Assembly (NCBI RefSeq): GCF_900172355.1
Contig: NZ_FWFZ01000033.1
Coordinates: 1-35,644, forward strand
Direction of reading: 5' to 3'
DNA length: 35,644 bases
Source: Roseisalinus antarcticus
GTDB taxonomy: Bacteria; Pseudomonadota; Alphaproteobacteria; Rhodobacterales; Rhodobacteraceae
Shown: piece after piece, positions 17,655 through 25,809 of the stretch
How the letters are laid out: every line of letters begins with the position of its first letter
Position numbering within the stretch: position 1 is the stretch's first letter
Made by a program: the position numbers and the translations under genes
The notes under the pieces: generated by a model
Database searches by the model: none
What the model was told of the DNA's origin: nothing
What the model saw: only the letters and a program-made list of their open reading frames with translations

Positions 17655-18638
17655 ATGCGTTATCCAACCATCCCCATGCTTGCCGCGTTCGCGCTTTTTC
17701 CCTCCGCGCTGTTGGCGCAGGAGGTTACGGGCAGGCTGGTGCTTTACACCTCGCAGCCGAACGCCGACGCGCAACAGACCGTCGATGCCTTCATGGCCGC
17801 TCATCCGGACGTCGAGGTCGAGTGGTTTCGCGAGGGCACGACGCAGGTCATGGCCAAGCTTGCTGCGGAATTTGAGGCAGGGGCGCCGCAGCCCGACGTG
17901 CTGCTCATTGCCGACTCCGTCACGATGGAGGGGCTCAAGGCCGAGGACCGGCTGATGGCCTACCTTGAGGCTGACACTTCCGCCTATGCAGATGGCGTGA
18001 TGGACCCCGAGGGCTACTGGTTCTCGACCAAGCTCATCACCACAGGCATCGTCTACAACACGGCAGCCGAGATGGTGCCGGACTCCTGGGCCGATCTGAC
18101 CGGTCCGGAAGCTACCGGCAACATCGTTCTGCCGTCGCCCCTGACGTCCGGGGCGGCAACGATCCATATGGTGTCCATCGCTGGCGTTCCGACGCTGGGC
18201 TGGGAGTACTATCAGGCACTGGCCGATCAGGGGGCGATCGCGCAGGGTGGCAATGGCGGTGTCTATCAGGCTGTTGCCGGTGGTGAGAAGCTTTATGGGT
18301 TCGTCGTCGATTTCCTGGCCATACGGGGCAAGGCAGACGGCGCGCCCGTCGAATTCGTATTCCCGTCCGAGGGCGTGTCGGCTGTGACCGAACCGGTCGC
18401 GATCCTGTCGACGGCGCAGAACCCCGACGCCGCCAGGGCCTTCGTCGATTTCCTGATCTCGGTCGAGGGCCAGGAGCTGGCCGTGTCCCAAGGCTATCTT
18501 CCTGCGCACCCGGATGTAGCGCCGCCTGCCGGTTTCCCGCCGGTCGCCGAGATCGATGTCATGCAGTTCGACCCTGCCGCTGCGCTGGCCGACGACATGG
18601 AGAACAAACTGCGCTTTACCGAGATGTTCGGCGGGTGA
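17655..18638 (+). CDS. ABC transporter substrate-binding protein, iron/aminoethylphosphonate type
   Basis: Periplasmic binding protein of 327 residues with a signal peptide (MRYPTIPMLAAFALFPSALLA). It has the pattern of the AfuA/FbpA/PhnS-type family: GRLVLYTSQPNADAQQTVDA, QPDVLLIADSVTMEGLKAED, VYNTAAEMVPDSWADL, then SEGVSAVTEPVAILSTAQNP and DAARAFVDFLISVEGQEL. Ligands in this family include ferric iron, 2-aminoethylphosphonate, thiamine and spermidine. In this phosphorus-rich setting an organophosphonate is attractive, but the sequence does not decide. A single PHO-like heptamer (CTGTCAC, 17598-17604) lies upstream without a good partner. Confidence 0.82.
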   Translation: MRYPTIPMLAAFALFPSALLAQEVTGRLVLYTSQPNADAQQTVDAFMAAHPDVEVEWFREGTTQVMAKLAAEFEAGAPQPDVLLIADSVTMEGLKAEDRLMAYLEADTSAYADGVMDPEGYWFSTKLITTGIVYNTAAEMVPDSWADLTGPEATGNIVLPSPLTSGAATIHMVSIAGVPTLGWEYYQALADQGAIAQGGNGGVYQAVAGGEKLYGFVVDFLAIRGKADGAPVEFVFPSEGVSAVTEPVAILSTAQNPDAARAFVDFLISVEGQELAVSQGYLPAHPDVAPPAGFPPVAEIDVMQFDPAAALADDMENKLRFTEMFGG

Positions 18639-18639
18639 T

Positions 18640-20379
18640 TTGACGACGCGCGCTGTCGGCCGGGACGGTTCGCGCCGCCTTGGCCGATTGCCCGTGCGCT
18701 ACGGCCAGCGGGCAACCCTTGCCGCAGTGATATTGATCGTCACGCTGCTGTCGGGGCTGCCGTTGGCGTTGCTGTTCCGGACCGGCCTGACGGACGCAAC
18801 CGGCCTGACGGTCGTGCCCCTGCTGGAGGCGTTGCAAAGCCCGTCCCTGCAGCGGGCGCTCTGGAACTCGGTGCAAAGTGCCGGGTTGTCGGCCTTCTGC
18901 GCGACCAGTCTCGGCACCGCTCTGGCACTTGTGATCGGGCTGACGGATGTCCGAGCGCGGGGACTTCTGGTGTTCCTGATCCTGTTGCCGATGATGATCC
19001 CACCTCACGTGACGGCAATTGCCTGGTTACAGGCGCTTGGTCCTGGCAGCCCGCTGCTGGGGGCATTGGGGCTGGCCCCGCCCGCCGGATCGCCGCATCC
19101 GATGCACGGGCTGGGCGGGCTGGTGACGTTGCTGACCATCCAGCATGCGCCGCTGGTGTTTCTCATCCTGCGGGCGACGCTGCGCAGCTTTCCCCGGGAA
19201 CTGGTCGAGGCGGCCCGGCTGTCGGGTGCCGGGATGGGCCGGATCCTGCGACGGATCATCCTGCCGTTGCTGGCACCCGCCTTGCTGGCGGGGTTCATGC
19301 TGGCCTTTACCGCCGCGTTAGGCAATTTCGGGATCAATGCGCTGATCGGGGTGCCGGGGCGCTTTACCACGCTGCCGGTGCTGATCTGGCAGCGGCTTGC
19401 CGCCTTCGGTCCGGGGATGCTGCCGGGGGTCGCAGTGATCGCGCTGATCCTGGCGCTGCTGACCATCGTGGTTCTTGGCCTGCAACTGCTCCTGACGCGG
19501 CGACTTCGCACGCAGATGGGCGGATTGGCGCAGGCGCCGCTGGCCCACGCGCTGGGTCCGCTGCGCCCGGCGGTTGAGGCCGGGCTCTGGCTGGTGGTCG
19601 GCGCGACACTGGTTCTGCCGCTCAGCGCACTCGTCGCAACCTCTCTGGTGCCGACCTACGGCGTCCCCTTGTCGAGTGTCACCGCGACCCTGGCCAACTA
19701 TGCCGAGGTGCTGTTGCGCCAGGAGGTCACTGCGCGTGCCTTCGTCAATTCCACCGTGATCGCCGGAACTGCGGCCCTGCTGATTGCGATGTTGGCGATC
19801 CTGATGGGGCATTTCATGACGCGGGGCAGCAGAAGCGGGCAGCGCGCTGCGGGCCTTGCCGTTGGTCAGGCGGAAGTGGCCTATGCGGTGCCCGGACTGG
19901 TGGTGTCGGTCGCCTTCATTCTGGCGTTCATTCAGCCGGTGATGGGGCTGCGGCTCTACAACACGATCTGGATCATTCTTCTGGCCTATGTTGCGGCCTT
20001 CCTGGCCATCGGGCTGAAACCCGTGCTAGCCGCCTTCGCACAGATGGACAGCAGTCTCGACGACGCGGGGCGGGTCTCGGGGGCCGGATTCGGACGCCGG
20101 ATCCGGCGGATCTCTGCCCCGCTGGCTGCACCGGCGGCGGCCTCGGGTGCCATTCTGGTGTTCCTCACCGCCTACAACGAGGTCACGGTTTCGTCGCTCT
20201 TGTGGTCGACGGGAAACGAGACGATCGGGACCGTGATCTTCAACTACGAAAGCGGCGGCTACACGACCCTTGCGGCAGCGATGTCGGTCGTGACGGTCCT
20301 GGCAACGGTGGTCCTGATGTTATGCGCGAACCTGATGGGTCGGCGCCTGCCGCCGGGGATCGTTCCGTGGCGGGAATGA
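18640..20379 (+). CDS. ABC transporter permease, two-domain (FbpB/PhnU-like)
   Basis: About 579 residues with some twelve membrane segments, made of two fused permease halves. Each half has an EAA loop: ELVEAARLSGAGMGRILRRI with ILPLLAP, and SSLDDAGRVSGAGFGRRIRR with APLAAPA. This layout is typical of the ferric iron, thiamine and aminoethylphosphonate importers, and fits the binding protein immediately upstream. The best start is a TTG at 18640, two bases after the binding-protein stop; a downstream GTG near 18693 is possible. It converges with its presumed ATPase, leaving only about 20 bases between the stops. Confidence 0.85.
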   Translation: MTTRAVGRDGSRRLGRLPVRYGQRATLAAVILIVTLLSGLPLALLFRTGLTDATGLTVVPLLEALQSPSLQRALWNSVQSAGLSAFCATSLGTALALVIGLTDVRARGLLVFLILLPMMIPPHVTAIAWLQALGPGSPLLGALGLAPPAGSPHPMHGLGGLVTLLTIQHAPLVFLILRATLRSFPRELVEAARLSGAGMGRILRRIILPLLAPALLAGFMLAFTAALGNFGINALIGVPGRFTTLPVLIWQRLAAFGPGMLPGVAVIALILALLTIVVLGLQLLLTRRLRTQMGGLAQAPLAHALGPLRPAVEAGLWLVVGATLVLPLSALVATSLVPTYGVPLSSVTATLANYAEVLLRQEVTARAFVNSTVIAGTAALLIAMLAILMGHFMTRGSRSGQRAAGLAVGQAEVAYAVPGLVVSVAFILAFIQPVMGLRLYNTIWIILLAYVAAFLAIGLKPVLAAFAQMDSSLDDAGRVSGAGFGRRIRRISAPLAAPAAASGAILVFLTAYNEVTVSSLLWSTGNETIGTVIFNYESGGYTTLAAAMSVVTVLATVVLMLCANLMGRRLPPGIVPWRE

Positions 20380-20400
20380 CGGGGCAGGGTGAACGGATCG

Positions 20401-21444
20401 TCAGACCTCCGGCAGAATCCATCCGTCGCGGATGTTCAGGCGCAGCGTATCGCCGGGTTCGGGTCTGTCCGTCAGGCTGACAGGCACAGGCTGCGCCACC
20501 CCATCCAGCAGGGCCACCGCGTCCCAGTGGTTGCCGCGGAATGTCCGGCTCACGATCCGCGCCGGGATGCCGTCATCGCCCGCCACCACCTGCTCTGGCC
20601 GCAAAAGCAGTTGCGCGGGGCCGGGGCTGGTCCCATCGGGGCACGCCACGCTGGCCGCCGTACCGCCGAGCCGGATTCTCGCTCTTCCGCCGACGACCGA
20701 CAGCACCTCGACGGGAAGAAGCGCGCCCTTGCCGATGAAACCCGCCACCCGGGCGGTTGCCGGGCGGGCGTAAACTTCTTCCGGCGGGCCGGATTGCAGG
20801 ATGCGCCCGTCCCACATCACGGCAATGCGCCCGGCAAGGGCCATGGCCTCGTGCTGGTCATGGGTGATGTAGAGCGTCGTCGCGGCGCTGTTGCGGTGAA
20901 AGGCGGCCAACTCCTCCTCCATGGTGGCGCGCAGATGCGGGTCGAGATTGGCCAGCGGCTCGTCCATCAAGATCGTTCGCGCACCCTGCGCAAGACACCG
21001 CGCCAGCGCGACCCGTTGCCGTTGACCGCCCGACAGATCCGCAGGCCGCCGCGCTGCCAAGGCGGTCAGCGCGACGGTTTCAAGGTGCCGGGCCGCTGCC
21101 AGACGCGCTGCCTTGCCGCTCATCCCCGCCGTTTCGAGCGGGAAGGCCACGTTGCCCTCGACCGTTATATGCGGCCAGAGCGCGTAGGACTGGAACACCA
21201 CCCCGACGCTGCGATCCTCGGGCGGGACATGCAGATGCGGTCCTGCGACGCGCGCGCCATTAAGCGAAATGGTCCCTTCATCCGGCCGCTCCAGCCCTGC
21301 GATCAGCCGCAGCAGGGTAGACTTGCCACATCCCGACGGGCCCACGACGACAAAGAACGTGCCTGCAGGGATATCCAATGTGACCCTGTCCACCGCCGTC
21401 TTGCCGGCAAAGCGGCGGGTGACACCGTTCAGTCCGATGCTCAT
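20401..21444 (-). CDS. ABC transporter ATP-binding protein, PotA/FbpC-like
   Basis: ATPase of about 347 residues: Walker A GPSGCGKST, Q-loop VVFQSYALWPHITV, signature LSGGQRQRVALARCL, Walker B TILMDEPLANLD and switch histidine YITHDQHEAMAL, then a TOBE-like tail (LLLRPEQVV). I start it at the ATG at 21444 (MSIGLNGVTRRFAG); the frame is open for 27 further codons upstream without a ribosome site. It most likely powers the permease at 18640-20379 although it is encoded on the opposite strand, downstream of the GDPD gene. Confidence 0.85.
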   Translation of the reverse strand: MSIGLNGVTRRFAGKTAVDRVTLDIPAGTFFVVVGPSGCGKSTLLRLIAGLERPDEGTISLNGARVAGPHLHVPPEDRSVGVVFQSYALWPHITVEGNVAFPLETAGMSGKAARLAAARHLETVALTALAARRPADLSGGQRQRVALARCLAQGARTILMDEPLANLDPHLRATMEEELAAFHRNSAATTLYITHDQHEAMALAGRIAVMWDGRILQSGPPEEVYARPATARVAGFIGKGALLPVEVLSVVGGRARIRLGGTAASVACPDGTSPGPAQLLLRPEQVVAGDDGIPARIVSRTFRGNHWDAVALLDGVAQPVPVSLTDRPEPGDTLRLNIRDGWILPEV

Positions 21445-21525
21445 GACTGCATTCTCTGTTGCTCCGGGCCTCAGGTGACGTGACTCATCCGCCTGCGGCG
21501 AGCGACTGACGGCGCGACGGGGCAA

Positions 21526-22971
21526 TCATCGCTCGCACGCCATCGGTTGAAACGTCTTGCCGTCGAGGTGACGAACAAAGGCGAAGGGCTGATCCAGGTT
21601 GACCATGTCGGGTCGCATGTCCACGATCCTGTCGAACACGTCCCCATCCCGGCCCATATAGGCGATCATGCTAGCCACCGGGCCGTCGCGCAGGGCCGCC
21701 ACCTCGGCGGCGTCGGCATCCGGTCGAAACTCGATGATCGCGGGGGCAAGGGTCGCCAGCGCAACGTCGAGGCTTGGATGGTCTTCGCGCCGGACCATGA
21801 TCCTGGCCGCGGCGCTGTCCTGGCGCAAGGCGCGCAGCAGGTCCATGTCGAACGACCAGAAAAAGCACCGCTGTTCAAGCCCGGCTGCCTGGACCGCGGC
21901 CCAGACCTGCCCGGGTGCGGCATCCTTCAGCTCCAGGTACAGGCCGCCATCGTACTTCACTGCGAGGGCGAGCACCTCGTCCAGGGTCGGAATCCGGACG
22001 TTGTTGAAGAATGGATCAAACCAGCCGCCTGCGTCGTGCAGGCGCAATTCGGTCAGGCTGTGGGCATCGACGCGCCCCGTGCCATCGGTCGTGCGATCCA
22101 GAGTCGCGTCATGGATCGCCACGATCGTTCCGCAGGCGGTGACGCGCAGATCGGTCTCGGCCATGGCGAAACCGGCGGCCAGCGCACATTCCAGCGCTGG
22201 CAGGGTGTTTTCCGGCGCAATGCCGTTGGCCCCCCGGTGGCACACGATCCGGAGCGGCCTGCCATCGGGTGGGGTGAAGGGGTTTACCATCTCGGGGCGG
22301 TCCGAACAGATGCCCAGGACCGGCTTGCCGCGGATCGCGGCCATCCGGGCGGGATCTTCCTCGTGCCAGAGCACGACGCGCTGCCCGGCGTCGAAAGCCC
22401 TTCGGAAGAAATCAGGGGTCAGGGTGTCCTGCGGCCGTTCCAGCCGTTCCCAGCACAGGTGGATCACACCGGCCCCCGCTGCATGAACGAAGGGATCTGC
22501 CTGCAGCGGCACCAGCGCCGAGCGGGGATAGGGGCACTCTGCCTGTTTCAGCATGGCGGCCGCCTCGGGGGCAAAGGCACCCAGGATCGCGCGGTCGATC
22601 CCATGCCTGCGCAGGATGGCGAGGGCCGGCAGGACCGCGTCGAGATCCTTGATGTCGGCATAGATCCCTGTACCCGACTGCGCGGCAAGTGCTGCGACGT
22701 CGTCGAGGGTGGGACAGGGGGCACATGCGGCACGTGTCCGGCTCAGGATGTCGGCATAATCCATGTCGCGAACCGCCGTGCCGTCCGCAAGTTCCGCATC
22801 GTGATGGGCAATGACGATGCCGTCGCGGCTGCAGCGGATGTCCACCTCCCACATATCGGCGCCAAGGGTGTGGGCCTTCTCGGAAGCTGAAAGGGTGTTG
22901 CCCGGTGCATAGGCCTGTGCGCCCCGGTGGGCGATGGACAGCGGGCGCGGTGGCAGGGTCCAATCGTTCAA
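21526..22971 (-). CDS. Tandem-domain glycerophosphodiester phosphodiesterase (UgpQ-like role)
   Basis: 481 residues with two GDPD barrels and no signal peptide. Domain 1 has HRGAQAYAPGNT near residue 15, WEVDI and IAHHDAEL. Domain 2 has HRGANGIAPENT near residue 245, AETDLR, IHDATLDRTTDGTG and LYLELKD. In domain 1 the catalytic and metal-binding Glu of the PENT motif is Gly24, so that half may be inactive or altered, while domain 2 looks complete. The start is a TTG at 22971 overlapping the stop of the UgpC-type ATPase (TTGA). GDPDs release glycerol-3-phosphate and an alcohol from glycerophosphodiesters; the ABC-plus-GDPD order recalls ugpBAECQ. About 80 bases separate it from the next ATPase gene. 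Confidence 0.9.
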   Translation of the reverse strand: MNDWTLPPRPLSIAHRGAQAYAPGNTLSASEKAHTLGADMWEVDIRCSRDGIVIAHHDAELADGTAVRDMDYADILSRTRAACAPCPTLDDVAALAAQSGTGIYADIKDLDAVLPALAILRRHGIDRAILGAFAPEAAAMLKQAECPYPRSALVPLQADPFVHAAGAGVIHLCWERLERPQDTLTPDFFRRAFDAGQRVVLWHEEDPARMAAIRGKPVLGICSDRPEMVNPFTPPDGRPLRIVCHRGANGIAPENTLPALECALAAGFAMAETDLRVTACGTIVAIHDATLDRTTDGTGRVDAHSLTELRLHDAGGWFDPFFNNVRIPTLDEVLALAVKYDGGLYLELKDAAPGQVWAAVQAAGLEQRCFFWSFDMDLLRALRQDSAAARIMVRREDHPSLDVALATLAPAIIEFRPDADAAEVAALRDGPVASMIAYMGRDGDVFDRIVDMRPDMVNLDQPFAFVRHLDGKTFQPMACER

Positions 22972-24011
22972 ATCCGCTCTCCATCCGTCGAGAATGCCAG
23001 AAGCCGGTCGCCGCGCACCCCCCAGTCGACACTGTCGCCGATGGCGTGGCCATGGCCCGAGGGCAGGATCGCCCGCAAGGCTTCGCCGCCGGTCAGGCGC
23101 ACGTCGATCAGATCCTCGCGGCCCTGTGGCTCGACAAAGGTGATCGTGCCGCGCAGGCCCTGCCCGAATTGCGGCCCCAGATGCTCGGGCCGCAGTCCCA
23201 GCGTGATCGGGCCCTGTCCGGCAAGGCGGTCGGGGCGCGGCAGGCTGTTGCCTCCCGAAAGCGTGATCCGCTCGCCAAGATGGGCCGGCAGGAACGAGAT
23301 CGGCGGATTGCCCATGAACCCGGCGACGAACTGATTGGCAGGATTCTCGTACATCTGCACCGGCGTGGCGAGCTGTTCGATCTGACCGGCGCGCATCAAT
23401 GCGATCCGGTCGCACATCGACATCGCCTCGACCTGATCGTGGGTGACAAGGATTGCTGTGATGCCGGTTTCGCGCTGCACCCTGCGGATCTCGGTGCGCA
23501 TCTCGAGGCGCAGCTTGGCATCCAGATTTGCCAGAGGTTCATCCAGCAACAGCACATCGGGTTCGCGCACCATCGCGCGGGCCAGGGCCACGCGTTGTTG
23601 CTGCCCGCCCGACAGTTGGGCCGGTTTGCGATCCAGCAATTCCCCGATGTGGACCAGTTCGGCGATCGCGCCGACCTTGCGCGTGATGGTGGCCCGGTCG
23701 TGGCGTTTCACGCGGAGGGGAAAAGCGATGTTGTCGGAGACCGACATATGCGGATAGAGCGCGTAATTCTGGAACACGACCTTCACCGAACGACGCTGAG
23801 CGGGCAGGGTCGTCACATCGCGGTCGCCGAAATGCAGGCTGCCGCCATCCATCCGGTGGATGCCGCAGATCGCGAACAGCGTCGTGGATTTGCCACAGCC
23901 CGAGGGCCCCAGCAGCGCCAGCATTTCACCGGCGCCGACATGCAGGTCCATCTCGGAAATGACCGTGGTCGCACCGAACCGCTTGGTGAATTTGGACAGG
24001 ATCAGTTCCAT
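22968..24011 (-). CDS. ABC transporter ATP-binding protein, UgpC/MalK type (third system)
   Basis: 347 residues: Walker A GPSGCGKST, Q-loop VVFQNYALYPHMSV, signature LSGGQQQRVALARAM, Walker B VLLLDEPLANLD and switch histidine LVTHDQVEAMSM. The C-terminal TOBE region includes GFMGNPPISFLPA and LGLRPEHLGPQ. The ATG at 24011 overlaps the stop of the permease gene upstream, and its own stop overlaps the GDPD start. It belongs to the third Ugp-like operon, which has lost its 5' end. Confidence 0.92.
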   Translation of the reverse strand: MELILSKFTKRFGATTVISEMDLHVGAGEMLALLGPSGCGKSTTLFAICGIHRMDGGSLHFGDRDVTTLPAQRRSVKVVFQNYALYPHMSVSDNIAFPLRVKRHDRATITRKVGAIAELVHIGELLDRKPAQLSGGQQQRVALARAMVREPDVLLLDEPLANLDAKLRLEMRTEIRRVQRETGITAILVTHDQVEAMSMCDRIALMRAGQIEQLATPVQMYENPANQFVAGFMGNPPISFLPAHLGERITLSGGNSLPRPDRLAGQGPITLGLRPEHLGPQFGQGLRGTITFVEPQGREDLIDVRLTGGEALRAILPSGHGHAIGDSVDWGVRGDRLLAFSTDGERI

Positions 24012-24853
24012 CAGCCCTTGGTGCCGCCGCCGTAAATGTTCATCAGACGTTTCTGGAAAATCAGGTAGATCACTATGACCGGCCTTGTGTAGAACATGCC
24101 GATTGCCTTGAAAAGGCCGAAATCCTGTGTGGTTTCGCTGGCAATGACTGCGTTCATGTAGGTGGCCAGCACCTGTGCCCCCGCGCCCGGCGCAAGCACC
24201 AACGGCAGCACGAACTCGGACCAGCCCGACAGGAAAGAGATGATCAGCAGCGCCGCCAGCCCCGGTTGCACCTGGGGCAGAACCAGGCTCCACCACACGC
24301 GGAACCGGCTGGCGCCATCCTGAACCCCGGCCATCTCTATCTCCCACGGCACGGTGTCGTAGAACCCCTTCATGATCCAGATGCCGAAGGGCAGTTCCAG
24401 CGCCGCCTTGACAAGAATCACACCGGCCAACGTGTCATAAAGCCCGAGATACTGAAGGATGATGAAGATCGCGATGATCAGGGTGATCGTGGGAAAGGCG
24501 TGCAGCACGATCAGCCCGGCCAGAAAGAACCGCCGCGCCGGAAAGTTCAGCCGCGACAGCGCATAGGCTGCCGTCAGCGAAAAGGCGCAGACCGAAAGCG
24601 ATGTGACCGAAGCGAAGACGAAGGTGTTGAAGGTCACCTGCCAGATGCCCGGCCGACCGCTGTCCACGCTTTCCCACAGGAACCGCCAGTTGTTCAGGTC
24701 GAACCCGGTGGGCCACAGGGCTCCGGGCGCAGGGCTGGCCACGCTGTCGATGATCTGAAAGGCATACATGATGACCAGTGGCGCCGACATCGCCGACAAA
24801 ACGGCAACCAGGTGCCAGATCCGCAGGCCAGGTACCGCTGCGGTCCGGCTCAC
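24011..24853 (-). CDS. ABC transporter permease, MalG/UgpE type (third system)
   Basis: 280 residues, starting at a GTG that overlaps the stop of the preceding permease gene (GTGA). About six membrane segments; EAA loop WEIEMAGVQDGASRFRVWWS with LVLPQVQP; C-terminal RLMNIYGGGTKG typical of the MalG group. It is intact itself, but its MalF-type partner is truncated and no third binding protein is found in the window. This transporter therefore cannot work as encoded here. Confidence 0.86.
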   Translation of the reverse strand: MSRTAAVPGLRIWHLVAVLSAMSAPLVIMYAFQIIDSVASPAPGALWPTGFDLNNWRFLWESVDSGRPGIWQVTFNTFVFASVTSLSVCAFSLTAAYALSRLNFPARRFFLAGLIVLHAFPTITLIIAIFIILQYLGLYDTLAGVILVKAALELPFGIWIMKGFYDTVPWEIEMAGVQDGASRFRVWWSLVLPQVQPGLAALLIISFLSGWSEFVLPLVLAPGAGAQVLATYMNAVIASETTQDFGLFKAIGMFYTRPVIVIYLIFQKRLMNIYGGGTKG

Positions 24854-25165
24854 TGCTCGATCCTCGGACGCGCGACCAGATCGCGGAAGTTGAAAAACCG
24901 CATGTAGGTCAGCGACAGCGCGATCCCGATGATCACGAGGACCAGCGCATAGGCCGCGCCCAGCCCGTATTCCAGATTGCCGCCGTAATTGTTCAGCGCC
25001 GTGTGATAGGCCGCCAGCGACCACACCTCGGTGCCGCGCCCCGGGCCGCCGTCGGTGGCCAGAAGGATGTATTCGAACGACGTCAGCAGCGACAGCGTCT
25101 GATACGAGGTCACGAACAGGATCGGCCAGCGCAGTTGCGGCACGATGATGTGGCGCACCTGTTGC
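24850..25165 (-). pseudogene. 3' fragment of a MalF/UgpA-type permease (third system)
   Basis: Only the last third of the permease remains: RWQQVRHIIVPQLRWPILFV (the end of the EAA loop), FEYILLATDGGPGRGTEVWS and two more membrane helices up to RPRIEQ. The N-terminal helices and the first half of the EAA motif are missing. Upstream of about base 25165 the sequence is phage terminase material on the opposite strand. The break has removed the promoter, the N-terminus and probably a binding-protein gene of the operon. Confidence 0.8.
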
Positions 25166-25179
25166 CAACGGTTGGTGTT

Positions 25180-25372
25180 CCGGCTGGCGCGGGAGGAACG
25201 CGACGCCTGGGTGACCTGGCCCGCGCGGGCGGCGGCGCTGATGGCGTCGGAACTGGGGGTGATGATCGCGGATCATGGAAGTCTGGAGCCCGTCATGATG
25301 CGAGAGGTGCTGGAAGCCCATGTCCGTGCCCAACTCGACAGCCTCGCCGAGGTCCGCATCGACCTTCGCTGA
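25180..25372 (+). pseudogene. Phage terminase small-subunit-like protein, C-terminal fragment
   Basis: The frame reads AREERDAWVTWPARAAALMA, then REVLEAHVRAQLDSLAEVRI to the stop at 25372. A WPARxAAxxAxELG helix and a terminal helix ending in RxQLxSLAE resemble the C-terminus of Nu1-like small terminase subunits. It overlaps the start of a GpA-type large terminase, the position expected for that gene. The N-terminal DNA-binding part is missing at the junction with the truncated permease. Confidence 0.55.
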
Positions 25373-25565
25373 GGGCAATGACGGACCGTCGGCCTTTGAC
25401 GGTTCGGATCACATGCTGCGCAGCTGGGGCCGGGGCGTGCGGCCGGACGCCAATCTTACCGTATCGGAATGGGCCGACGCGCACCGGAGCTGGGATCACG
25501 TGCCAGCGCCGAACAGGGGGCGCTATCGCACAGCGCGCACGCCTTACATGCGCGAAATCATGGAC
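25320..25565 (+). pseudogene. Phage terminase large subunit (GpA family), N-terminal fragment
   Basis: Starts at the ATG at 25320, overlapping the small-subunit gene. It contains the N-terminal signature of GpA-type terminases: SWGRGVRPDANLTVSEWADA, then GRYRTARTPYMREIMDA. After MREIMDA (near 25565) the resemblance ends abruptly, before the Walker A motif of the packaging ATPase. The frame runs on to 25763 with unrelated residues. GpA terminases cut and package phage DNA; this remnant cannot. Confidence 0.75.
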
Positions 25566-25809
25566 GCGAGGACAGCGAGGTCCGCCGAAGACCGGAGATG
25601 CAGGCAACGGGGCAGTCCCGCTGCTGAACTGATTCATGATGAACCCCCGTCCCGCTTGCGATGCTCAGCACCCGAATGGCACCTAATTCGCGGGGGAATT
25701 ACCGGCCGCCCCTCGCTCATCGCCGCCAGCAACGCCGCGCCCGGGACGCCCCCGGCTCTGTAACCGAGCCTCATCGGGCTGAGGACGACGGGATGCGGGC
25801 CGGCGCGCC
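25566..25809. other. Junction between terminase remnant and phoD-like gene
   Basis: No gene recognised. The stretch is GC-rich, and the open frames on both strands lack family motifs and ribosome sites. No obvious target duplication or attachment core was seen at either end. Confidence 0.4.

Noticed and set aside
23000-23415. Extension of the GDPD gene to a 629-residue protein
   Set aside because: The extra N-terminal residues lie over the ATPase gene in another frame and are Arg-rich without motifs; TTG at 22971 overlaps the ATPase stop as in the other gene pairs.
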